53,544 nt of DNA from an uncultured Prevotellaceae bacterium (lineage in GTDB: Bacteria > Bacteroidota > Bacteroidia > Bacteroidales > Bacteroidaceae), in NCBI GenBank assembly GCA_947176535.1, contig CAMWQU010000014.1, positions 1 to 53,544 of the forward strand, read 5' to 3'. The translations under genes and the position numbers were made by a program. The notes under the pieces are model-generated. The model was not told where the DNA came from and searched no databases. It worked only from the letters and a program-made list of their open reading frames with translations. Positions within the stretch are counted from its first letter, which is position 1; each line of letters starts with the position of its first letter. Below are positions 16,766 to 24,102 of this stretch, piece after piece.

Positions 16766-16797
16766 CAAAGGTAAAGATAATCTCCGAGCCCTGCAAG
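16766..16797 (-). promoter_or_regulatory. promoter of radA
   Basis: On the minus strand: CTTG (16794-16797), a 20-base spacer, TACCTTTG (16766-16773), then 7 bases to the proposed ATG at 16758. It is a good consensus match with a very short predicted leader. Confidence 0.65.
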
Positions 16798-16863
16798 AAA
16801 AGGGGAGGATAACATTCATCTTTCCCTACGCCCATTAGTGCCTCATTAGTGGAGCAACTGCAC

Positions 16864-16882
16864 AAAACCAAAGTATGGTTTT
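16864..16882 (-). terminator. small hairpin downstream of the exported hypothetical gene
   Basis: AAAACCA and TGGTTTT form a 7-bp stem with a 5-base loop, located 30 bases after the stop codon of the minus-strand gene 16913-17644. It is weak as a terminator but has A/T-rich flanks. Confidence 0.4.
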
Positions 16883-16912
16883 ATTCATTATCCTATCGTT
16901 GCGCTGTAATGA

Positions 16913-17644
16913 CTATAGTATCTTTTTCGGATTCACTTCAATTCCAATAACATAATAATGGGGAATATATCTTAGAATCTGAGAAGACATGTCCGGGTTG
17001 ATCTCCTTCTCTCCGCAAAATCTGAAGACGCCAGCATCCTTATCATACCACACTGAGCCCAATAACACGAGCGGAAGGAATTTTCCTGTTGCGATCTCAC
17101 CGGTCTTAAAGGGCCTGGCATAATACTGAAAGGATCTATTGCTGTTGATACGGTCGTTGTTCACATATTGCGGTAACATTTGCAACTGATTACCTCCCGA
17201 GCCCATGTTTTCAACTTCTATCCAAATCGGCTGGATAGAGTCATTGACAATTGGAGTAAAACCGATCATAATCTTTTTTCCCATTGCGTATATACCTCTA
17301 TCGGGATCAGCCATATCTTCCGGTTTTACGTTTTTCTGGTCATCCTCGGGAAATTCACTGAGAAGAGTCATATTTCGGAGAGTCGCATAGCCGCCCCAGA
17401 TATCATCTTTTATCTTTTGCCCATCCTTATATTCCTTGATTTTGAAAGTTATATTGTATTGCCCATCCGTCAGCGACGAGATGTCGAAAGTGAATGCCTC
17501 ATAGCCGTTGCGGTTTAGTAATTTGATGTAGTCTTCAGCAGATGCTTTGAGCGGTCTTAATACTTTCGCACTGTCGGTCTGGCCGAACATAGACATGCAT
17601 CCGCAGATGCAAACTGTCAGAAGATAAAAAAATCTTTTTTTCAT
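16913..17644 (-). CDS. exported protein of unknown function
   Basis: A 243-residue protein. ATG 17644 opens a signal peptide (MKKRFFYLLTVCICGCMSMFG); the frame runs on upstream, but that part is A/T-rich and not protein-like. The mature part is mixed alpha/beta with segments such as FTFDISSLTDGQYNITFKI, GYATLRNMTLLSEFPEDDQK and a long C-terminal beta-rich half ending YVIGIEVNPKKIL. It recalls small DUF families of Bacteroides secreted proteins (possibly DUF5041), but I cannot confirm this. It is monocistronic, with lower G+C than its neighbours, which could indicate recent acquisition. Confidence 0.65.
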   Translation of the reverse strand: MKKRFFYLLTVCICGCMSMFGQTDSAKVLRPLKASAEDYIKLLNRNGYEAFTFDISSLTDGQYNITFKIKEYKDGQKIKDDIWGGYATLRNMTLLSEFPEDDQKNVKPEDMADPDRGIYAMGKKIMIGFTPIVNDSIQPIWIEVENMGSGGNQLQMLPQYVNNDRINSNRSFQYYARPFKTGEIATGKFLPLVLLGSVWYDKDAGVFRFCGEKEINPDMSSQILRYIPHYYVIGIEVNPKKIL

Positions 17645-17956
17645 ATTTGTCTTGTTTCTATCTTTGATACAAAGTATTACTTCTTCTGTTTGCAAAGTTA
17701 TGAATAATTTTCGGGACAACAAGGGTATGGCGGAAAAAATATAAATGTCTATATAATAGTATTGTAGATACAAAAAGGAAGGTGTGAGATATGACGTTGT
17801 TTCTTGCGAACTCTTGCCCGGTATCTGTATTCATTGTTTTATCATTAGTATGGTGTATGAGCGTCAAAATAGCAGGACGCTCCGTCCGGTCTCGGCCGAT
17901 GAGAAATTTGCCGCTCCGCGTCGGCCCTAAAGAATACTCCCGACGTCTGAGCTCCG

Positions 17957-18022
17957 TCCCGCTATTGTCTGAGCCTCGTCCCGCTATGGACAAGGCCCCG
18001 TCCTCGTAGGGATGGAAATCCG
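17957..18022 (+). repeat. 22-bp-period tandem repeats, array 1
   Basis: Three consecutive 22-base units start at 17957, 17979 and 18001. The first two begin TCCCGCTAT and the third, degenerate unit begins TCCTCGTAG. Unit 2 contains the dyad GTCC-CGCTAT-GGAC. A shorter degenerate unit (TCCCGACGTCTGAGC) precedes at about 17938. The units match the array at 42742-42818 in period, phase and core. Confidence 0.7.
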
Positions 18023-18087
18023 CCCATGCGTTATGGCGGTTCTGGTGCCGAAAACGTCCCTTACCTATATTATTATATAAGGAATCG

Positions 18088-18118
18088 TTTGTAGTGTCAC
18101 ATTATTTATGTATCTTTG
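18088..18118 (+). promoter_or_regulatory. promoter of the arabinofuranosidase gene
   Basis: TTTG (18088-18091), a 19-base spacer, TATCTTTG (18111-18118). ATG 18142 is 23 bases downstream. The match excludes longer in-frame starts such as 18094, which overlap the promoter. Confidence 0.75.
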
Positions 18119-18141
18119 CGAAAGACAATAAACAGACTACT

Positions 18142-20166
18142 ATGAAACGATTGATGACAATGGTTATCCTCCTGTTGGCGGTGACGCTGACCTCGGAGGC
18201 CCGAAAGCCGATGAAAGTGCCTAAGGGCGGCAAGACAATCAGTGATGAACTTATAGGTATCTTCTTTGAGGACATCAGTTCCTCGGCAGATGGCGGACTA
18301 TATGCCGAACTGTTGCAGAACGGCTCGTTCGAGTTCAATCCCATGGAACGCGACGGATGGGGCCCCGCCACGGCATGGCATTTCCTGCGTCCTGGGCATT
18401 CACTGGGCCGTATGGAGCCGCGCATGGACAACCCGCTGCATCCCAACAATCCCACGTATATGCGCCTCTACGTCGAGCGTGTCGGACATTATTACGATTT
18501 CGACGGATGGACGGGTGTCGGTCTGGGCAACAATGGCTTCGACGGTATTTCCGTGAAAGCCGGTGCGCAGTACGATTTTTCGGCCTTTTTGCGCTGTCCG
18601 GTTCCCTCCTCATCCGAGGGAGAGGGCATGAGCGTGCGCGTGGCACTGGTGCAGCCTCAGGGTTGGGGCAAGTCGCCCAAACTGTTGGCTGATGCCGTCC
18701 TGAATGTCTCTTCTGCCGACTGGCAGAAGTATGAGGCCGTGCTCACTCCCGCTGAGGATTGCACAAATGCCTCGCTGCAGGTACTGGTGACGACGAAGGG
18801 TAGTGTGGACATCGACCACTTGTCGCTGCTTCCCCGGGACACTTACAACGGACACGGCTTGCGCAAAGACCTCGTGCAGGCACTGGCAGACCTCTCTCCG
18901 CGCTTCATGCGCTTCCCCGGCGGTTGCGTCGTGCATGGAGGCGGCGACGGATTCTGGGACACCTATCGTTGGAAAACCACCATCGGCCCGCGGCATGAGC
19001 GCCGACCGTTGAAGAATACATGGGGTTATCATCAGTCCATGGGGCTTGGCTACTATGAGTACTTCCAGTTGTGCGAAGATCTCGGCATGGAGCCGTTGCC
19101 CATTTTGCCTTGTGGCGTTTCCTGCCAGGGTGCGAATGGCGGATGGGGCATGAGAAATCAGGCGCAGGACGTCGTGCCCATGTCGGAGATGGACGAGTGG
19201 GTGGAGGATGCGCTGGACCTCATCGAGTGGGCCAATGGCGATGCTACCACCGAGTGGGGCCGCCGGCGTGCCGAACAGGGACATCCGGAACCTTTTGGCC
19301 TTAAATATCTGGGTATAGGTAATGAGGAGCGTATTTCGCCCGAATTTGTGGAACGCTTTAAGTATATGTACGAACGCATCACGCAGGCCCATCCCGAGAT
19401 TGTTATTGTGGGTACGGCCGGCCCCGGCTCGCATCCTGGTAACCCCGATTACGACAACGGTTGGAAACTGGCGGACGAAATCGGACTTCCCGTACTCGAC
19501 GAACACTATTACGAGCAGCGCGATTACTTCCTTGGTAACCGTCAGTACGACAGCTATCCGCGTGACCGGAAGACGAAAGTGTATCTGGGCGAGTATGCGG
19601 CAAAGGATAAGAAACTCATTGATGCGCTGGCCGAAGGACTGTATCTGTTGCATGTGGAGCGCAATGGCGATGTGGTGGCCATGACTTCGTATGCGCCGCT
19701 GTTTGCCCGGAAGAATGCCACGAACTGGAATCCCGACCTTATTTATTTCGATAACGAACGCCCCATCCTGACGTGCAGTTACTACGTGCAGCAGATGTTT
19801 GGCCGTTCCGCCGGTCAGTATTATTACGGTGATTGTGTTCGCTTCGAGGGGGATGCCCCCGATGTCATGCAGCCCGTTGCTGATAGTCGTTACGGTCAGA
19901 GTGTCATTCTCAACACCCGGACGCACCGTCTCTATGTCAAACTCTGCAATGCCGGTGCTGAGTCGAAAAAGGCCCGTCTCGACCTCTCTCGCTTCAGTAG
20001 CATGAAGCCCACTGCAACAAAAAACGTGCTGCAGGGACAGCCAGAGGATGAGAATAATTTCGACCAACAGCCGATTGCGCCGAAAACCGACACAGTGCGG
20101 ATGAAGAAGCACATGACGCTTGAGCTTGAGCCTTATTCTTTCGTAATGTTGGAGGTGGCCTTATAA
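18142..20166 (+). CDS. secreted alpha-L-arabinofuranosidase, GH51-type
   Basis: A 674-residue protein with a signal peptide (MKRLMTMVILLLAVTLTSEA). It has an N-terminal carbohydrate-binding-like region (about 60-225; GISVKAGAQYDFSAFLR) and then a TIM barrel. The general acid/base is the glutamate in GIGNEE (about residue 394) and the nucleophile is the glutamate in YLGEYAAK (about residue 483). The C-terminal beta domain runs from about 510. GH51 enzymes release arabinose from arabinans and arabinoxylans, and this one probably acts in the periplasm or at the surface. It is monocistronic with its own promoter. No SusC/SusD genes adjoin it; the only other pectin enzyme in the window is the PL11-type protein at 26182. 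Confidence 0.9.
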   Translation: MKRLMTMVILLLAVTLTSEARKPMKVPKGGKTISDELIGIFFEDISSSADGGLYAELLQNGSFEFNPMERDGWGPATAWHFLRPGHSLGRMEPRMDNPLHPNNPTYMRLYVERVGHYYDFDGWTGVGLGNNGFDGISVKAGAQYDFSAFLRCPVPSSSEGEGMSVRVALVQPQGWGKSPKLLADAVLNVSSADWQKYEAVLTPAEDCTNASLQVLVTTKGSVDIDHLSLLPRDTYNGHGLRKDLVQALADLSPRFMRFPGGCVVHGGGDGFWDTYRWKTTIGPRHERRPLKNTWGYHQSMGLGYYEYFQLCEDLGMEPLPILPCGVSCQGANGGWGMRNQAQDVVPMSEMDEWVEDALDLIEWANGDATTEWGRRRAEQGHPEPFGLKYLGIGNEERISPEFVERFKYMYERITQAHPEIVIVGTAGPGSHPGNPDYDNGWKLADEIGLPVLDEHYYEQRDYFLGNRQYDSYPRDRKTKVYLGEYAAKDKKLIDALAEGLYLLHVERNGDVVAMTSYAPLFARKNATNWNPDLIYFDNERPILTCSYYVQQMFGRSAGQYYYGDCVRFEGDAPDVMQPVADSRYGQSVILNTRTHRLYVKLCNAGAESKKARLDLSRFSSMKPTATKNVLQGQPEDENNFDQQPIAPKTDTVRMKKHMTLELEPYSFVMLEVAL

Positions 20167-20197
20167 AGGCCGAACTTGGCGGCTCGTCTGCCTGACA

Positions 20198-21199
20198 TCA
20201 TCTGTTTACCGAGTTGCATTTGGAGCATTGTCCCCGGTCGTGTAACGGTGCGCCGCATTGGCCGCAACGGAAACGGGGCCGATGACGGCGGAAGTATTGC
20301 CAAAAAGAAAGTGTGGCATAAAGCATCCAGAAGAAGTAGCCGAGGAAGTACTGCGTGGTGATGGAGAAAAAAAGGTAGATAGTGGCGAGGATGGCCAATA
20401 GGGACAGCCCGTAGAGGATGGCCTCGGCGGCAGATAGGGAACGGCGGATGTCGTCTATGACTGCGATTGCGAGGATGACGATAAACCACGCGATGCTCAG
20501 GAAAAAGGCAAGTATGGCTGGCTGCCCGAACGGGTTGAGCGTGGGGTGGAAGTAGAATTTGCTCCACAGTTGCGGTACGAATAGCTGTATGGTGGTGTAA
20601 AGCACCGTGTCGGCGGCAAAGGCGAGACAGAGAAGCATGGGATAGGGTGAGGCAATGTCATCAACGTGAACAAGATGAAAGCGGCGTTTTCTCATTCTTC
20701 TGATGAGCCAAGCGGAAAGGGCTACGATGAGCAGAGCTACGGCCGCTACAACGTGACTGTTGGAAAAGATATAAATACCTTGCGATATAGGGTCGTCGGG
20801 CACAACGGCTTCCAAAAGTTCAGATTCGTGTATCCAGCCTTGCGTCATTTGGTCGCGTGCCACTTTCACCCAAACGCTGTCCATCGGGTCTTCGGGAATG
20901 ATTTCGATTTGAGCCACCACGAGGGGATCGTTTTTATAGACGATGAACGAATCGGCCTGTGCAGGGACGATGAGCAGGTGCATGGGACGTTCCTCCTGCA
21001 GGACAAGACTGTCTGCAGCAAGTACGAAGTTGTAGCCTATGTCCCATGCTCGATTGCTTCCCGTAGTTCCTTGCGTCGTAGCTATCTTCTCGGATGGGAT
21101 AGGGCTTTCGTTCGTTTCTGACCCTGCCGGAGAGGTTGTGCAACTTGTAAGGGCCAGCAGAAGGAAGAGTATAAAAAGGGGGAATCGGCTTTGCTTCAT
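20198..21199 (-). CDS. zinc-ribbon membrane protein with lipoprotein-type signal
   Basis: A 333-residue protein. ATG 21199 gives MKQSRFPLFILFLLLALTSC, a lipobox-type signal (Cys20), and starts 14 bases after the upstream gene's stop. The extracytoplasmic part (about 45-145) looks SH3-like (VWVKVARDQMTQGWIHESELLE). Four or five hydrophobic segments follow (about 158-310). The C terminus is a zinc ribbon, CGQCGAPLHDRGQCSKC. The combination is seen in uncharacterised Bacteroidales proteins; no function can be given. Whether the N-terminal cysteine is lipidated in a polytopic protein is uncertain. It is last in the metA/rlhA-like gene run and converges on the arabinofuranosidase gene. Confidence 0.72.
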   Translation of the reverse strand: MKQSRFPLFILFLLLALTSCTTSPAGSETNESPIPSEKIATTQGTTGSNRAWDIGYNFVLAADSLVLQEERPMHLLIVPAQADSFIVYKNDPLVVAQIEIIPEDPMDSVWVKVARDQMTQGWIHESELLEAVVPDDPISQGIYIFSNSHVVAAVALLIVALSAWLIRRMRKRRFHLVHVDDIASPYPMLLCLAFAADTVLYTTIQLFVPQLWSKFYFHPTLNPFGQPAILAFFLSIAWFIVILAIAVIDDIRRSLSAAEAILYGLSLLAILATIYLFFSITTQYFLGYFFWMLYATLSFWQYFRRHRPRFRCGQCGAPLHDRGQCSKCNSVNR

Positions 21200-21213
21200 A
21201 TCGTTTCTTATTG

Positions 21214-23166
21214 TTAGCATTCCGCCGTATAGACAAGCATCTGACACTTCCGGCAATCGAAATGGAGGCGGAAACGTCGGCCGTCGGAGAGGCGAAGGTA
21301 GAGGGGAGAAGTTTCTTTCCCGTTCTTACTGCACATTCCTAATTCGTGCCGAATGCAGTAGCGACAAGTCATGAGCAGAAGCCCTTTTCCATCTTTCCGG
21401 TGGGGAGGTTCTACTTCCATAGCCCAATCTACTTGTGTGGCTCCATGATTGAGATAGAATTGGCGTGCCGGTTGGTTGGCAACGTTGCCGAGATAGGTTA
21501 TCTGGGATTGGTTGCGAATGATGTAATCAGATTGCTGCTTGTCGGCCGGAGTGGGTAACAAGCAATCGCTCCTTTTCGGTTCTTTGTCGCATTCGCCGTA
21601 AATAGGGAGGCATTGGTGTAAACTTTTATCCGTAACGGTTCTGCGCCATTCCGCCAGTACACTGCCGGGGATAAATAAGTTCAGTGTCGTCTCAATCTCC
21701 ACTCCCATACATTCGTAAGGCGTATCGCCAAGGCGCGAAAGTTGGCGGGTAATGGGTTCTGTCTGCGGACAACGCGCCGCTTCATGCGGATATGTGAACT
21801 CTTGTTCCGTTTCAAGGCCGTCTTCGCGGGTTAGTCGCAAAAGGAAACCGCCGTCAGTCTCTCTTAAAAGCCATCGCACGCCTATTTTCCGTGTAGCGGT
21901 TGCTTTTGACAGCAGTTGCTCGAATTGTTGGTCGTGGTTGCGATAAAGCTGGGTCGGTGTGCGGAGATTGTGGAGGATGGAGATAGAGCCATTGTGGCCT
22001 GCAAGATATATTTTGTTACCGTCCGTGCGATTGACTCGGAAGCCAATCAACTGGCCTTCGTTGTTGAGGAAGCAAAGGCCGTCACCATTATGCAGGGGAG
22101 AATGCGTAGAACGGACGATGCTTATCCATTTTTCTTTCTCATTCTTGCTCTGAGCATAGCCGACGGGCTCTCCCATATTCTTTGGTGTGTGAATGTTGGC
22201 CATGTCGGTAGTACGGCCATGGAGAAAGTAATCCGTGAATCCGCGGTTGAACGATTTTACCGGGTCGGGGGCGAATGTAAAGGTTGTGTGACCGAGACTG
22301 CTACGGCAGTATTCGGGGTGGCGTTGAAAGATTTCGTCGAGCTTCTGTCGATAATAGGCTACAACGTTCTTTACATAGGTTTGGTCTTTTAGTCGTCCCT
22401 CTATTTTCAGGCTTGAAACTCCGGCATCTAACAAGGCCTCCAAGTCGGAGGAACGGTTCATGTCGCGCAATGAAAGCAGGTGCTTCTGTCGTTGCAGCAC
22501 ATGGCCGTCTTTGTCTACAAGGTCGAAGGGCATGCGGCAGAACTGTGCGCATTGTCCCCGATTGGCTGATCGTCCGAAGCAATGCTGCGAGGCGTAACAT
22601 TGCCCGTTATACGATACGCAAATGGCTCCATGTACGAAAACCTCCAGTTTGACGTCGGGTACCTGTTGGTGAATCTCCTGAATCTCATTTAAGGTCAATT
22701 CTCGTGCAAGTACCACCTGCTCGAAACCCAAATCTCGGAGCCATGCAACCTTATCCGCCGTGCGGTTGTCCATTTGTGTACTGGCATGCAGGGAAAGTCT
22801 TTTTGTGGAAGTTGAGGTCTTGTCCGTTACCGGAGAATGCTTCTTTTTATGAGGAAGAAGAAACGGAACTGCCATATCCTGCACAATCAGTGCATCCGTA
22901 CCGGCCTCACTCAGTTGTTCGATGAGGCGTCGTGCGTCGTCCAGTTCCTCTTCAAAAATAATGGTATTCAGCGTGACGTATACCTTTGCGTGATAAAGGT
23001 GGGCGTATTCTACCAACTGCCGAATATCCTCTACGGAATTGCCTGCATCCGCCCGTGCCCCGAATCTGGCGGCACCAATATACACTGCATCCGCTCCGTG
23101 GCGCACGGCTTCAATTCCCGTTTGTAAGTCCCGGGCGGGAGCCAACAATTCTATCTGTTTAGCCAT
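21214..23166 (-). CDS. rlhA: peptidase U32 family protein, RlhA-like
   Basis: A 650-residue cytoplasmic protein. The N-terminal half is a U32 domain: IELLAPARDLQTGIEAVRHGADAVYIG at the start and the family signature LEVFVHGAICVSYNGQCYAS near residue 180, followed by further cysteines (CFGRSANRGQCAQFC). The length and the C-terminal extension fit E. coli RlhA (about 650 residues), needed for hydroxylation of 23S rRNA C2501, better than the shorter collagenase-like members. Four cysteines near the C terminus (CRYCIRHELGMC, CRKC) could bind metal. It lies 15 bases downstream of metA and is probably cotranscribed. The RlhA role is inference. Confidence 0.8.
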   Translation of the reverse strand: MAKQIELLAPARDLQTGIEAVRHGADAVYIGAARFGARADAGNSVEDIRQLVEYAHLYHAKVYVTLNTIIFEEELDDARRLIEQLSEAGTDALIVQDMAVPFLLPHKKKHSPVTDKTSTSTKRLSLHASTQMDNRTADKVAWLRDLGFEQVVLARELTLNEIQEIHQQVPDVKLEVFVHGAICVSYNGQCYASQHCFGRSANRGQCAQFCRMPFDLVDKDGHVLQRQKHLLSLRDMNRSSDLEALLDAGVSSLKIEGRLKDQTYVKNVVAYYRQKLDEIFQRHPEYCRSSLGHTTFTFAPDPVKSFNRGFTDYFLHGRTTDMANIHTPKNMGEPVGYAQSKNEKEKWISIVRSTHSPLHNGDGLCFLNNEGQLIGFRVNRTDGNKIYLAGHNGSISILHNLRTPTQLYRNHDQQFEQLLSKATATRKIGVRWLLRETDGGFLLRLTREDGLETEQEFTYPHEAARCPQTEPITRQLSRLGDTPYECMGVEIETTLNLFIPGSVLAEWRRTVTDKSLHQCLPIYGECDKEPKRSDCLLPTPADKQQSDYIIRNQSQITYLGNVANQPARQFYLNHGATQVDWAMEVEPPHRKDGKGLLLMTCRYCIRHELGMCSKNGKETSPLYLRLSDGRRFRLHFDCRKCQMLVYTAEC

Positions 23167-23181
23167 GTTTTTTGCTTATTC

Positions 23182-24081
23182 CTATTGTACAGAGGCTTGG
23201 GCCACGTAATGGTTGAGCCAGTTGGTGAAAAGCAGATTCCCGTGTCCTCGCCAGGTGACGTGCGGGGGTAGGGTAGGGTTGTTCTCCCGATAGTAGTTCT
23301 CTGGTTGGTGTATGGGTAAGCCTTTTGCCAAATCGCGTTTGTATTCGGTGTCGAGGGTATAGGGGGAATACTCGCTGTGTCCGGTGATGAATATCTCGCG
23401 ACCACCACGAGCCATGACTATGCCCACGCCACTTTGGGGACTCTCGGCAATGAGTGAGAGTTCGGGGCAAGCAAGAATGTCTTCGCAACGAACCTCAGTG
23501 TGGCGGCTGTGCGGCATATTAAATTCGTCGTCAAAGCCACGGAAAAGGGCAACTTGTGGGGTGAGGATACGTTGGGAGAAGATACCGAATTTTTTCTCCG
23601 GAAGCGCATATTTGGGTATGCCGTAATGGTGATAAAGCCCAGCTTGTGCCGCCCAGCAGATGTAGAGTGTGCTGGTGACATGGGTACGGCTCCAGTCGAA
23701 TATTTCCTGTAATTCGGCCCAATAACTGACTTCCTCGAAATTGAGGAGTTCCAGTGGTGCCCCCGTGATGATGAAACCGTCGAACTGTTCGTGACGCATC
23801 GCCTCGAAGTCACGGTAGAACGCTTTCATGTGTTCTGCAGGCGTGTTCTTGCTTATATGCGTTCTCACTTTCATCCAATGAATCTCCACCTGCAACGGAG
23901 TATTCGAAAGAATGCGTACCAAGTCGGTTTCAGTCGCAATCTTTAGCGGCATCAGGTTCAGGATGGCTATGCGCAGGGGGCGGATGTCCTGCAGTCCGGC
24001 CATCGAATTGCTCGTGACGAAAATATTCTCTTTTTTGAGCAGTTCGATGGCCGGTAACCGATCAGGTAATATAAGGGGCAT
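23182..24081 (-). CDS. metA: homoserine O-acyltransferase MetA (acetyl-CoA-type by residue 111)
   Basis: A 299-residue cytoplasmic enzyme of the MetA family, first step of methionine synthesis from homoserine. The catalytic residues are present: Cys142 in YICWAAQAG, and His235 and Glu237 in ITGHSEYSP. It starts MPLILPDRLPAIELLKKENIF, full length for the family. Residue 111, in GAPLELLNFEEV, is glutamate. In characterised members Glu111 favours acetyl-CoA, whereas Gly111 (as in E. coli) favours succinyl-CoA. The product is therefore probably O-acetylhomoserine despite the usual succinyltransferase label. It starts 21 bases after the M13 peptidase gene. Confidence 0.92.
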   Translation of the reverse strand: MPLILPDRLPAIELLKKENIFVTSNSMAGLQDIRPLRIAILNLMPLKIATETDLVRILSNTPLQVEIHWMKVRTHISKNTPAEHMKAFYRDFEAMRHEQFDGFIITGAPLELLNFEEVSYWAELQEIFDWSRTHVTSTLYICWAAQAGLYHHYGIPKYALPEKKFGIFSQRILTPQVALFRGFDDEFNMPHSRHTEVRCEDILACPELSLIAESPQSGVGIVMARGGREIFITGHSEYSPYTLDTEYKRDLAKGLPIHQPENYYRENNPTLPPHVTWRGHGNLLFTNWLNHYVAQASVQ

Positions 24082-24102
24082 TGTGTGTGGAATTCGGACT
24101 CT

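Larger units (their letters stand above)
17645..18141. other. intergenic gap, 497 bp, with tandem repeats
   Basis: The gap lies between two divergently transcribed genes. It holds an A/T-rich part (17645-17870), a G+C-rich part with 22-bp tandem units (17957-18022) and the promoter of the arabinofuranosidase gene (18088-18118). A 72-codon frame at 17791-18009 runs through the repeats and shows no protein-like features, so it is not called as a gene. Confidence 0.7.

Noticed and set aside
17791..18009. 72-codon plus-strand open frame before the arabinofuranosidase gene
   Set aside because: It runs through the 22-bp tandem repeats, has no family resemblance, and its second half is an arginine/proline-rich by-product of G+C-rich repeats.
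17957..18022. 22-bp repeats considered as a CRISPR array
   Set aside because: Units are directly adjacent with no unique spacers, are degenerate, and no cas genes are in the window.
18610..20112. 500-codon minus-strand open frame opposite the GH51 gene
   Set aside because: Shadow of the arabinofuranosidase coding frame, with no recognisable domain.
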